A stretch of 21,675 nucleotides of DNA. It comes from an uncultured Blautia sp. Lineage in GTDB: Bacteria > Bacillota > Clostridia > Lachnospirales > Lachnospiraceae. Shown in pieces: positions 15,349-21,675 of the stretch (position 1 is the first letter of the stretch; every line of letters begins with the position of its first letter). Position numbers and translations under genes: made by a program. The notes beneath the pieces were generated by a model. That model did not search any database, was not told the DNA's origin, and worked only from the letters and a program-made list of their open reading frames with translations. The stretch lies in contig CAAFRY010000226.1 of NCBI GenBank assembly GCA_900765525.1, positions 1-21,675 of the forward strand, in the 5' to 3' direction.

Positions 15349-16728
15349 TTAGAGACCAAGGAGGTTTTCCCCGATTTTATATACATCTCCAGCCCCCATA
15401 GTTATCAACAAATCATCGTGGATACAATTTTTTAATAAAAATTCTTCAATCTCGTCAAAAGTAGAGAAATATACGGCTTCTGTGCCTTTTTCTTCAATGA
15501 GTTTCTGCAAATCCAGGGATGAAATCCCCAGAGTGTCTGTCTCTCTGGCAGCATAAATAGGTGCCAGCACCACTTTGTCAGCCAAGGCCAGGGCTTCTGC
15601 AAATTCCGGCAGCAGGGCCTTTGTTCTGGAGTAGGTGTGAGGCTGGAAGACACACCAGATAGTCTTATGGGGATAGGAAGCAGCGGTTTTCAGCGTAGCT
15701 GCTATTTCTGTAGGATGATGGGCATAATCGTCGATTACCGTAACACCTGCTACTTTTCCTTTGTACTGGAATCTTCGGTCTGTTCCCCCGAAATGGAGCA
15801 GTCCTTTCTGTATCGTATCTACATCTATACCCATTTTCAGGCTGAGAGCAATGGCAGAAAGGGCATTGGATACATTGTGCATGCCAGGTACGGACAGGGA
15901 AAAACGTCCGATTTTTTCCCCGTTTTTCACACAGTCAAAGGAGCCGTGGGCCATCTGGTCAAATGCTATATTTTCGGCTTTGTAGTCCGCTGGGTTATCC
16001 AGACTGTAAGTTATAATTTCACAGGGCAGGTCCTTGGTGATTTCCTCCAGTTTTGGAATATCTCCGTTAATGATTAAAGTCCCGTCCTGTGGCAGCTTCT
16101 GAGCAAAAAGGCGGAAAGAGTGGCGAATATCTTCCAGGTCTTTAAAGAAATCCAGGTGGTCTGCATCAATGTTCAGGATAATGCTGATTTTTGGGAAAAA
16201 GCTTAAAAAGCTGTTGGTGTATTCGCAGGCCTCTGTAATGAAGTTTTCGGAATTCCCCACCCGTATATTGCCATGGATGGCCGGAAGGATGCCGCCTACA
16301 GAAATTGTGGGGTCTTTTTCCGCCTCCAATAGAATATGGGAAATCATGGAGGTTGTAGTGGTTTTTCCATGTGTGCCGGACACGGCTATGGGCAGCTGGT
16401 AATTTTTCATAATCTGTCCCAAAAGCTCCGCTCTGGTAAGCATGGGAATTCCAAGCTCAACGGCCCTCTGGTATTCCGGGTTGTCGGGATGGATGGCAGC
16501 AGTGTAGACTACCAGCTCTACATCCGGAGAGATATTGGAATCCCTTTGGCCGATATAGATGTTAGCTCCTTTTGCCTCCAGATGGCTGGTAAGCTGAGAA
16601 GCTTTGGCGTCTGAGCCGGAAATGGGGAAGTCCTCTTCCAGAAGAATCTCTGCCAGGCCGCTCATACTGATACCGCCGATACCGATAAAATAAATATGCA
16701 TGGGTTTATGAAAATCAATCTGATACAT
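15349..16728 (-). CDS. murC: UDP-N-acetylmuramate--L-alanine ligase
   Basis: The product is 459 aa, the family's normal length. It is a cytoplasmic, ATP-dependent enzyme that adds L-Ala to UDP-MurNAc, the first amino acid of the peptidoglycan stem. The N-terminal Rossmann domain begins YFIGIGGISMSGLAEIL (about 13-30). The central ATP-binding loop is GTHGKTTTT (118-126), NIDADHLDFF is the metal/substrate strand region, and the C-terminal domain has FGGTDRRFQYKG and DDYAHHPTEI, typical of MurC. AAGGGA precedes the ATG by 9 nt. It is monocistronic: a -10 element lies close upstream and a terminator sits just downstream. Confidence 0.96.
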   Translation of the reverse strand: MYQIDFHKPMHIYFIGIGGISMSGLAEILLEEDFPISGSDAKASQLTSHLEAKGANIYIGQRDSNISPDVELVVYTAAIHPDNPEYQRAVELGIPMLTRAELLGQIMKNYQLPIAVSGTHGKTTTTSMISHILLEAEKDPTISVGGILPAIHGNIRVGNSENFITEACEYTNSFLSFFPKISIILNIDADHLDFFKDLEDIRHSFRLFAQKLPQDGTLIINGDIPKLEEITKDLPCEIITYSLDNPADYKAENIAFDQMAHGSFDCVKNGEKIGRFSLSVPGMHNVSNALSAIALSLKMGIDVDTIQKGLLHFGGTDRRFQYKGKVAGVTVIDDYAHHPTEIAATLKTAASYPHKTIWCVFQPHTYSRTKALLPEFAEALALADKVVLAPIYAARETDTLGISSLDLQKLIEEKGTEAVYFSTFDEIEEFLLKNCIHDDLLITMGAGDVYKIGENLLGL

Positions 16729-16751
16729 AATACAGAATCCCTTCTTTTCTT

Positions 16752-16757
16752 ATTATA
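16752..16757 (-). promoter_or_regulatory. Proximal -10 element of murC
   Basis: A perfect TATAAT on the minus strand lies 24 bp before the murC ATG. The -35 region 17 bp upstream (TTCCTG) is poor, and transcription from it would leave a leader of about 17 nt, just enough for the ribosome binding site. It may be minor compared with the distal promoter at 16987-17015. Confidence 0.4.
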
Positions 16758-16776
16758 ATAGTCTTTTTGTTTCACA

Positions 16777-16980
16777 GGAAAGGCCGATGCCTTTCCCAGA
16801 AAACGCCTCCCATCAAGTGGAATGCAAAATGTCCGGAGAACTCTTGGTGTACGCCGACTGTAGCGGAACAGAATGCACACGCCACATTAAGGTATATTAC
16901 TGTTTTGCAGTATTGTGGCGGCGCACAAACGGTTAAAGACTCCAAGATTGAGGGAGGGCTGTGGTAGGCTTGCCCACTTT
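16777..16980 (-). ncRNA. Candidate structured RNA, 6S-like (or long murC leader)
   Basis: The gap of about 430 bp between murC and glgC has no credible protein gene. The minus strand holds a rod-like fold. The closing stem pairs 16805-16821 with 16941-16959 (CCTCCC/GGGAGG, TCAA/TTGA, GGA/TCC). An asymmetric bubble leaves about 13 nt on the 5' side (16928-16940) and about 50 nt on the 3' side, with a possible small hairpin. A long apical stem pairs CGCCACA 16880-16886 with TGTGGCG 16914-16920, extended by six pairs (16874-16879 with 16922-16927) that need G-U wobbles only the minus strand supplies. An inner TACTG/CAGTA hairpin sits within it. A promoter at 16987-17015 would start the RNA near 16980, putting the bubble about 40 nt from the 5' end. 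Length (about 200 nt) and layout resemble 6S RNA. A perfect 8-bp hairpin without a T-run (16777-16796) marks the likely 3' end. No consensus sequence could be checked. Confidence 0.4.
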
Positions 16981-16986
16981 GTTCCA

Positions 16987-17015
16987 ATTATACAAAAGTT
17001 TTTCATAAATGGAAA
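16987..17015 (-). promoter_or_regulatory. Minus-strand promoter of the structured RNA / distal murC promoter
   Basis: TTTCCA (complement of 17010-17015), a 17-bp spacer and a perfect TATAAT (complement of 16987-16992) fit a vegetative promoter with a predicted start near 16980. It is divergent from the glgC promoter 80-100 bp away. Confidence 0.6.
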
Positions 17016-17063
17016 CCCCTTTCTTTTCCATTTCGTTAAGTGTAGGTAAAATGTCACAAAAAG

Positions 17064-17104
17064 AAAGTGAATGTCGAAAAAAAATTGTTAAAAATGTTCA
17101 CTTT
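17064..17104 (+). promoter_or_regulatory. Inverted repeat overlapping the glgC -35 (possible operator)
   Basis: AAAGTGAA (17064-17071) and TTCACTTT (17097-17104) are a perfect 8-bp inverted repeat separated by 25 bp of AT-rich DNA. The right arm covers the glgC -35 hexamer (17097-17102). It could be a binding site for a dimeric regulator of glycogen genes, or chance in AT-rich sequence. Confidence 0.35.
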
Positions 17105-17125
17105 TTCAGAGCGATGTGTTATAAT
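17097..17125 (+). promoter_or_regulatory. Promoter of glgC-glgD
   Basis: TTCACT (17097-17102), a 17-bp spacer and a perfect TATAAT (17120-17125) with a TG extension (17117-17118) lie 34 bp before the glgC ATG. Confidence 0.7.
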
Positions 17126-17158
17126 AGAAAAACCATAGAATATACAAGAGGTGATTGC

Positions 17159-18433
17159 ATGATTAAGAAAGAGATGATTGCAATGTTGCTTGCCGGAGGA
17201 CAGGGCAGTAGATTGGGCGTTCTGACTGCTAAAGTGGCGAAACCGGCTGTGACATTCGGCGGAAAGTACAGAATCATAGATTTCCCGCTTAGTAACTGCA
17301 TCAATTCAGGAGTAGATACGGTAGGTGTTCTGACCCAGTATCAGCCCCTCAGGCTGAATACTCACATTGGTATCGGTATCCCCTGGGATTTGGATAGAAA
17401 TGTTGGTGGCGTGTCTATTCTTCCTCCATACGAAAAGAAAACCAATACAGAATGGTATACAGGTACAGCCAATGCTATCTACCAGAATATGGCATATATG
17501 GAAACCTTTAATCCGGATTATGTGCTGATTCTGGGCGGGGACCATATATATAAGATGGATTACGAAGTTATGCTGGACTTCCACAAGGCAAATAAGGCGG
17601 ACGTGACTCTGGCCTGCATGCCGGTTCCCTGGGAGGAGGCTTCCCGCTTTGGACTTGCCATCACAGATGAGACAGGAAGAATAACAGATTTCGAAGAAAA
17701 ACCGGAGAAGCCTAAGAGCAATCTGGCTTCCATGGGTATTTATATCTTTAGCTGGCCCGTATTGAAGGAGGCTCTGATAGCCCTCAGAGAGCAGTCAGGC
17801 TGTGATTTTGGAAAGCATATCCTTCCGTACTGCAGAGAAAAGGGACAGAGGCTTTTTGCATACGAATATAACGGCTATTGGAAAGACGTAGGAACCCTGG
17901 GCTCTTATTGGGAAGCTAATATGGAGCTGATAGATATTATTCCGGAATTTAATTTATATGAAGAATTCTGGAAAATTTATACCAAGGGCGATATTATCCC
18001 GCCTCAGTATGTGGCGGCTGACGCAGTGGTTGACAGAAGTATTATCGGAGAAGGTACAGAGATTTACGGAGAGGTACATAATTCCGTAATTGGTGCCGGA
18101 GTAACCGTGAAAAAAGGTGCCGTCATCCGAGACTCCATTATTATGAAACAGTCGGTTATCGGTGAAAATGATGTGATTGATAAAGCCATTATCGCTGAGA
18201 ACGTGACAGTGGGAGATAATGTAGTTATGGGAATCGGAGAAGATACTCCAAACCGGGAAAAACCCAATGTATACTCCTTTGGATTAGTTACAGTGGGAGA
18301 GAATACCGTCATTCCGTCTAACGTAAAAATCGGCAAAAATACGGCAGTAGTGGGCGAAACGGTTCCGGAGGATTATCCGGGCGGCGTTCTGGAAAGCGGT
18401 GAAACATTGAATAAGGAAGGTGAGACAGAATGA
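17159..18433 (+). CDS. glgC: Glucose-1-phosphate adenylyltransferase, catalytic subunit
   Basis: The product is 424 aa. It makes ADP-glucose from glucose-1-phosphate and ATP, the committed step of bacterial glycogen synthesis. The nucleotidyltransferase domain has the intact pyrophosphate loop GGQGSRL (13-19), [15 protein letters not shown] (28-42), GTANA (102-106), [10 protein letters not shown] (126-135) and FEEKP (178-182). The C-terminal part is a left-handed beta-helix with hexapeptide-like repeats ([24 protein letters not shown]). AGAGGTG precedes the ATG at 17159. The open frame extends upstream to 17009, but those codons lie across the promoter. It overlaps glgD by ATGA, so the two subunits are translationally coupled. 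Confidence 0.96.
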   Translation: MIKKEMIAMLLAGGQGSRLGVLTAKVAKPAVTFGGKYRIIDFPLSNCINSGVDTVGVLTQYQPLRLNTHIGIGIPWDLDRNVGGVSILPPYEKKTNTEWYTGTANAIYQNMAYMETFNPDYVLILGGDHIYKMDYEVMLDFHKANKADVTLACMPVPWEEASRFGLAITDETGRITDFEEKPEKPKSNLASMGIYIFSWPVLKEALIALREQSGCDFGKHILPYCREKGQRLFAYEYNGYWKDVGTLGSYWEANMELIDIIPEFNLYEEFWKIYTKGDIIPPQYVAADAVVDRSIIGEGTEIYGEVHNSVIGAGVTVKKGAVIRDSIIMKQSVIGENDVIDKAIIAENVTVGDNVVMGIGEDTPNREKPNVYSFGLVTVGENTVIPSNVKIGKNTAVVGETVPEDYPGGVLESGETLNKEGETE

Positions 18434-19545
18434 GAGCAATAGGTATTATTCTTGCCGGCGGCAATAATCACAGAATGAAAGAATTATCACAGAAGAGAGC
18501 CATATCAGCAATGCCTATCGCAGGCAGCTACCGCAGCATTGATTTTGCTCTTAGCAATATGTCCAACTCCCATATTCAGAAGGTAGCGGTTCTGACCCAG
18601 TATAATGCCAGGTCTTTAAACGAGCATTTAAGCTCCTCCAAATGGTGGGATTTCGGAAGAAAGCAGGGAGGTCTTTATACCTTTACTCCTACGATTACCC
18701 CGGATAACAGCTTTTGGTATCAGGGAACAGCAGACGCTATTTATCAGAATCTGAACTTCTTAAAGAGCAGCCATGAGCCCTATGTGGTCATTGCTTCCGG
18801 TGATTGTGTGTACAAGCTGGATTATAATAAAGTGCTGGAGTATCATATTGCCAAGAGAGCGGATATTACCGTGGTATGCACAGAAGTTGCAGGTGACGAG
18901 GCTACCAGATTCGGCTGTATTAAGATGAATGAGGACTGCAGAATCGAGGAATTTGATGAGAAGCCTATGGTGACTCAGTCTACTACGATTTCTACAGGTA
19001 TCTATGTTATCCGCAGAAGACAGCTGATTGAGCTCATTGAAAAATGTGGTCAGGAAGACCGTCATGATTTTGTAAAGGACATTCTTATCCGTTATAAAAA
19101 CTTGAAGAGAATTTACGGATATAAGATAAATACCTACTGGAGCAATATTTCCACAGTAGAATCTTACTATAAGACAAACATGGATTTCCTGAAACCGGAA
19201 ATCAGAGATTACTTTTTCCGTCAGTATCCTGGAATTCAGTCGAAAATTGATGATTTGCCCCCGGCCAAATATAATCCCGGCGCAAATGTAAAGAACAGTT
19301 TGATTTCCAGCGGTTGTATCATTAACGGACAGGTAGAAAATTCTATTCTGTTTAAGAAGGTTTTCGTGGGAAACAACTGTGTGATTAAAAATTCCATCAT
19401 TTTAAATGATGTGTACTTAGGGGACAATACACATATTGAAAACTGTATTGTCGAGAGCCGTGATACTATTCGGGCTAATTCTTACTACTGCGGTGAGGAC
19501 GGTATCAAGGTAGTTATTGAGAAGAACGAGCGTTACGTTCTTTGA
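18430..19545 (+). CDS. glgD: GlgD, non-catalytic/regulatory ADP-glucose pyrophosphorylase subunit
   Basis: The product is 371 aa and paralogous to the gene just upstream. The fold is retained ([29 protein letters not shown], beta-helix repeats near the C-terminus), but the pyrophosphate loop reads GGNNHRM (10-16) in place of GGQGSRL. The following Lys-Pro-Ala-V segment is replaced by AISAMPI. Loss of these residues is the known signature of GlgD, which in Firmicutes pairs with GlgC and raises its activity. The shorter C-terminus is also typical. The start overlaps the glgC stop, and AAGGTGA lies 7 nt upstream of it. Confidence 0.93.
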   Translation: MRAIGIILAGGNNHRMKELSQKRAISAMPIAGSYRSIDFALSNMSNSHIQKVAVLTQYNARSLNEHLSSSKWWDFGRKQGGLYTFTPTITPDNSFWYQGTADAIYQNLNFLKSSHEPYVVIASGDCVYKLDYNKVLEYHIAKRADITVVCTEVAGDEATRFGCIKMNEDCRIEEFDEKPMVTQSTTISTGIYVIRRRQLIELIEKCGQEDRHDFVKDILIRYKNLKRIYGYKINTYWSNISTVESYYKTNMDFLKPEIRDYFFRQYPGIQSKIDDLPPAKYNPGANVKNSLISSGCIINGQVENSILFKKVFVGNNCVIKNSIILNDVYLGDNTHIENCIVESRDTIRANSYYCGEDGIKVVIEKNERYVL

Positions 19546-19557
19546 TTATTTTGCGTT

Positions 19558-19597
19558 AAACAGGAGCAAACCTGTTTTGCGGGCAGAAAAATCTGCC
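19558..19597 (+). terminator. Weak terminator and second hairpin after glgD
   Basis: AAACAGG (19558-19564) pairs with CCTGTTT (19571-19577), with a 6-nt loop and only four T. A second perfect 6-bp hairpin, GGCAGA/TCTGCC (19582-19587 with 19592-19597), follows without a T-run. Readthrough into spoVG is plausible; no separate spoVG promoter was obvious in the 120-bp gap. Confidence 0.45.
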
Positions 19598-19664
19598 GGG
19601 ATATATGTCATAAAAAAGACAGAAAGCACGACTGAACAAGGCGGCGATGAAAGGGGAAGGTTGT

Positions 19665-19955
19665 ATGAATATCACAGATGTAAGAGTAAGACGAGTAGCC
19701 AAGGAAGGCAAAATGAAGGCAGTGGTGTCTATTACGATTGACGAGGAATTTGTAGTACATGACATCAAAGTAATTGAAGGAGAGAAAGGGTTATTCATTG
19801 CAATGCCTAGCCGTAAGGCTACGGATGGGGAATACAGAGACATTGCCCATCCCATCAATTCTGCAACCCGTGAGAGGATACAAAGTATTATTTTAGAAAA
19901 ATACGAGCAGGTACTTGCGGAGGAGCCGATAGAGGATGAAGCGGCTGTGGTATAA
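19665..19955 (+). CDS. spoVG: Septation/sporulation regulator SpoVG
   Basis: The product is 96 aa, the usual length. It starts [11 protein letters not shown] and contains [21 protein letters not shown] and [10 protein letters not shown], followed by the [14 protein letters not shown] segment; these are diagnostic of SpoVG. It is a small nucleic-acid-binding regulator first described as affecting asymmetric septation and spore cortex. The ATG at 19665 is supported by AAGGGGAAGG at 19651-19660 and by family alignment; the in-frame ATG at 19647 precedes that site. The C-terminus ends in an acidic tail ([11 protein letters not shown]). A strong terminator lies about 60 bp downstream. Confidence 0.95.
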   Translation: MNITDVRVRRVAKEGKMKAVVSITIDEEFVVHDIKVIEGEKGLFIAMPSRKATDGEYRDIAHPINSATRERIQSIILEKYEQVLAEEPIEDEAAVV

Positions 19956-20013
19956 GAAAAAGAATGTGCTGGAGAGAAAATCAACACAAATGATTTGATG
20001 GACAGCGCCAGAA

Positions 20014-20066
20014 GGCTGGAGCATTTAGAAATTCCCGGGAATATTCTAAATGCTCCAGCCCTTTTT
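20014..20066 (+). terminator. Very strong terminator after spoVG
   Basis: A perfect 17-bp stem (20014-20030 with 20044-20060) closes a loop that is itself palindromic (TTCCCGGGAA, 20032-20041). It is followed by C and five T (20062-20066), and is unusually long for a simple terminator. Confidence 0.85.
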
Positions 20067-20110
20067 CTTGTTCTATAGGAAATTTCTTTGAATTTCCTAT
20101 AGAACAAGAG
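20065..20110 (+). repeat. Long perfect inverted repeat beside the spoVG terminator
   Basis: An 18-bp perfect stem (20067-20084 with 20091-20108), extendable by one A-T and one wobble pair, closes a 6-nt loop (20085-20090). It begins at the T-run of the preceding terminator. Neither strand has a T-run after it, so it is not a standard terminator. It could act as an RNA-stabilising hairpin or be a dispersed palindromic repeat. Confidence 0.75.
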
Positions 20111-20163
20111 GCCCTCCAGGCGGGAATACACTGGGTTGGAGAGGAGTTATGTCTCTAAAGCGA

Positions 20164-20200
20164 CCCGCCGAAGGCGGAGAATCCTGCAAAGCAGGATTCT
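20164..20200 (-). repeat. Paired palindromes between convergent genes (REP-like)
   Basis: CCGCC (20165-20169) pairs with GGCGG (20173-20177). Directly beside it, AGAATCCTGC (20178-20187) pairs perfectly with GCAGGATTCT (20191-20200) around an AAA loop. It lies 30 bp past the stop of the minus-strand methyltransferase gene and could help end its mRNA, though the T-run after the second hairpin is weak. The two hairpins back to back recall dispersed REP/BIME-type elements. Confidence 0.55.
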
Positions 20201-20229
20201 GTTTCATTTGACGGGAGGGGCATCCTTAG

Positions 20230-21618
20230 TTACTGTCTGCGCCAGCCCGCAGGATATTTGTTTTTCATAAGATTACCTGTAAGTTTACCGAAGCCCAGCG
20301 GAAAATCACCTGCGCACACCAGACTCCAGCCGGAAAGCCCCTGGATTTCTTCCTCTGACAGTACAAGGGTTTCTCCCCTTAAATACCGGGATAACCGTTG
20401 GTCATCCGGAGAAAGACGCAGCACAGAGGCGTAGCTGTCTGCATGCAGGTTCATGGCCAGAGGCTGTGCGGGCTCAAAACGATTTTTTTTCAATTCGCCT
20501 AAGAAAAGGCCATTTCTGAGAAACTTAATGCCTTTTAAAATTCCGGTATCTAGTTCCGGAAGATAATATACGTTTTGCCCCCGGACTTCTATTCGCTGAG
20601 GGTCATATGGAGTGAGAACAGAGGAAAAAAAGGATTCTAGAAGTTTCCGGGTGGATTTCTCTGTTTTTCTTATGGTTGGGGGAAGGTCCAAGCCAGAGAC
20701 AGGTTCCCCTTCTTTTTTTAAGAGAGCCAGAAAATGTCCCTCTCCCTCCATTTTGTGAGGGAAAATGCGGGCGCATTTTTTTAAGGCGGGGTCTTGGTTT
20801 CCCCATTCCGGCCGTCCGCTGGAAAAGCCCGGATACCATCCCAGGTCTGTCAGCTTCATTTCTGGAAAGTTCTCTAAAAGGTAGGAAATACTTCCTTCGT
20901 TTTCTTCCGCAGAAAAGGTACAGGTGGAGTAGAGAAGCATACCGCCGGGTTTCAGCATGGATACTGCCCGGTCCAGTATTTCTCTCTGGAGTTTGGCGAA
21001 GTAAGCAGGTTTGTCCTTGTCCCAGGCCTTGGCTACATCAGAATCTTTGCGGAACATGCCTTCTCCGGAGCAGGGAGCATCAACCAGTATTTTGTCAAAA
21101 AATTCAGGGAAAAATCCAGCCAGCCGGGCCGGTGTTTCATTGGTTACCAGGGCATTTTCTATGCCGCACAGTTCCAGATTACGCAAAAGGGCCCTGGCTC
21201 TTGAAGCGCTGATGTCATTGGCTACCAGCAAGCCTTTCCCCTGGAGCCGGGCTCCCAGCTCTGTCGCTTTGCCGCCCGGTGCTGCACATAAATCCAGCAC
21301 ACAATCACCCGGCTGCAGGGGCAGGCGGCTGGCAGGAGTCATAGCACTAGGCTCCTGCAAATAATATAGTCCTCCGCTGTAGTAGGGATGACGGGAAGGT
21401 TGTGTGCCAGCTTCATAGAAGAACCCGTTTTCCACCCATGGAACCGGAGTTAAGGAAAAGGGGGAAATCTTTAAAAATTCTTCTGTGTTGATTTTTTTTG
21501 TATTAACCCGAAGCCCCAGCATGGGAGGCGTATGGTAGCTTTCTAAAAAAGAGGGATATTCTTCGCCAAGCATATCCTTCATCCGTGAGAGAAAATCAGA
21601 GGGCAGATATTGACTCAT
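20230..21618 (-). CDS. RsmF/NOP2-family rRNA cytosine-5 methyltransferase
   Basis: The product is 462 aa. It is a SAM-dependent m5C methyltransferase acting on rRNA, probably 16S. The N-terminal substrate-binding region (LGLRVNTKKI, YYLQEPSAM) is followed by motif I DLCAAPGGKATEL, motif IV DAPCSGEGMFRKD and motif VI STCTFSAEENE. The two Cys of APCSGEG and STCTF are the general-base and nucleophile pair of the family. A C-terminal domain of about 150 residues (GIKFLRNGLFLGELKKNRFEPAQPLAM) is the PUA-like RNA-binding part found in RsmF-type proteins, as distinct from short RsmB. AAAGGA lies 8 nt before the ATG. It is convergent with spoVG. Confidence 0.92.
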   Translation of the reverse strand: MSQYLPSDFLSRMKDMLGEEYPSFLESYHTPPMLGLRVNTKKINTEEFLKISPFSLTPVPWVENGFFYEAGTQPSRHPYYSGGLYYLQEPSAMTPASRLPLQPGDCVLDLCAAPGGKATELGARLQGKGLLVANDISASRARALLRNLELCGIENALVTNETPARLAGFFPEFFDKILVDAPCSGEGMFRKDSDVAKAWDKDKPAYFAKLQREILDRAVSMLKPGGMLLYSTCTFSAEENEGSISYLLENFPEMKLTDLGWYPGFSSGRPEWGNQDPALKKCARIFPHKMEGEGHFLALLKKEGEPVSGLDLPPTIRKTEKSTRKLLESFFSSVLTPYDPQRIEVRGQNVYYLPELDTGILKGIKFLRNGLFLGELKKNRFEPAQPLAMNLHADSYASVLRLSPDDQRLSRYLRGETLVLSEEEIQGLSGWSLVCAGDFPLGFGKLTGNLMKNKYPAGWRRQ

Positions 21619-21644
21619 AGAACATGTCCTTTCTGTTTGTAATT

Positions 21645-21675
21645 TTGTACCCTTGTCCAGAGAGGGTACCCTCTC
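21645..21675 (-). promoter_or_regulatory. Overlapping palindromes upstream of the methyltransferase gene
   Basis: GAGAGGGTACCCTCTC (21660-21675) is a perfect 16-bp palindrome cut by the window edge. TACCCT just before it pairs with AGGGTA inside it, so AGGGTAC occurs twice on the minus strand, 40-70 bp before the ATG. It could be an operator or alternative RNA hairpins in the leader; the full extent is not visible. Confidence 0.4.

Noticed and set aside
16767..16987. Open frames on both strands in the murC-glgC gap (66-72 codons)
   Set aside because: Both lack a ribosome binding site, have Cys- and Trp-rich, unstructured compositions, and coincide with the folded-RNA candidate; the minus-strand one would start at a TTG inside the promoter.
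1..21675. CRISPR array, transposon, prophage, restriction or toxin-antitoxin system
   Set aside because: No regularly spaced repeats, transposase, integrase, nuclease-defence or toxin-like genes were found; every large frame is accounted for by housekeeping or membrane proteins.

Overview
The window looks like chromosomal DNA from a low-to-mid GC spore-forming member of the Clostridia, most likely Lachnospiraceae (Blautia/Ruminococcus-like). The grounds are a spoVG gene, a glgC-glgD pair, DnaD- and DnaI-type primosome proteins, strong AGGAGG-type ribosome binding sites and Gram-positive style promoters and terminators. No insertion sequence, phage gene, CRISPR array, rRNA or tRNA was seen.

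Left part (1-11292, all + strand). A fragment of an unidentified gene is followed by a small conserved-looking hypothetical gene. Next come a PF13679-like SAM methyltransferase and, overlapping it by ATGA, a membrane-anchored propeller-type protein ending in a degenerate C39-peptidase-like domain. A strong terminator separates this from an ECF sigma factor and a membrane protein whose short cytoplasmic N-terminus and large external beta-propeller suggest an anti-sigma sensor. asnS follows with its own near-consensus promoter, then an SbcD/Mre11-like nuclease overlapping a short membrane-spanning SbcC/YhaN-like ATPase.

Middle part (11294-16992, - strand). A 75-aa two-helix membrane protein has its own promoter, with a perfect inverted repeat in the spacer, and its own terminator. 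Next is a dnaD-dnaI-prs operon that couples helicase loading to PRPP synthesis, then murC. The 350-bp gap between murC and dnaD carries two clusters of head-to-tail DnaA-box-like 9-mers; the murC terminator hairpin overlaps one of the boxes.

Between murC and glgC there are 430 bp without a credible protein gene. This gap holds divergent promoters and a roughly 200-nt minus-strand structured RNA. The RNA has a closing stem, a large asymmetric bubble and a long apical stem, an architecture resembling 6S RNA. This is the best candidate for an undescribed element here, but it is an inference from hand folding.

Right part (17064-21675). glgC and glgD (ADP-glucose pyrophosphorylase pair, glycogen synthesis) overlap by ATGA and are followed by spoVG. 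spoVG is convergent with an RsmF/NOP2-type rRNA m5C methyltransferase. The 275-bp convergent gap is packed with four perfect stem-loops, including stems of 17 and 18-19 bp.
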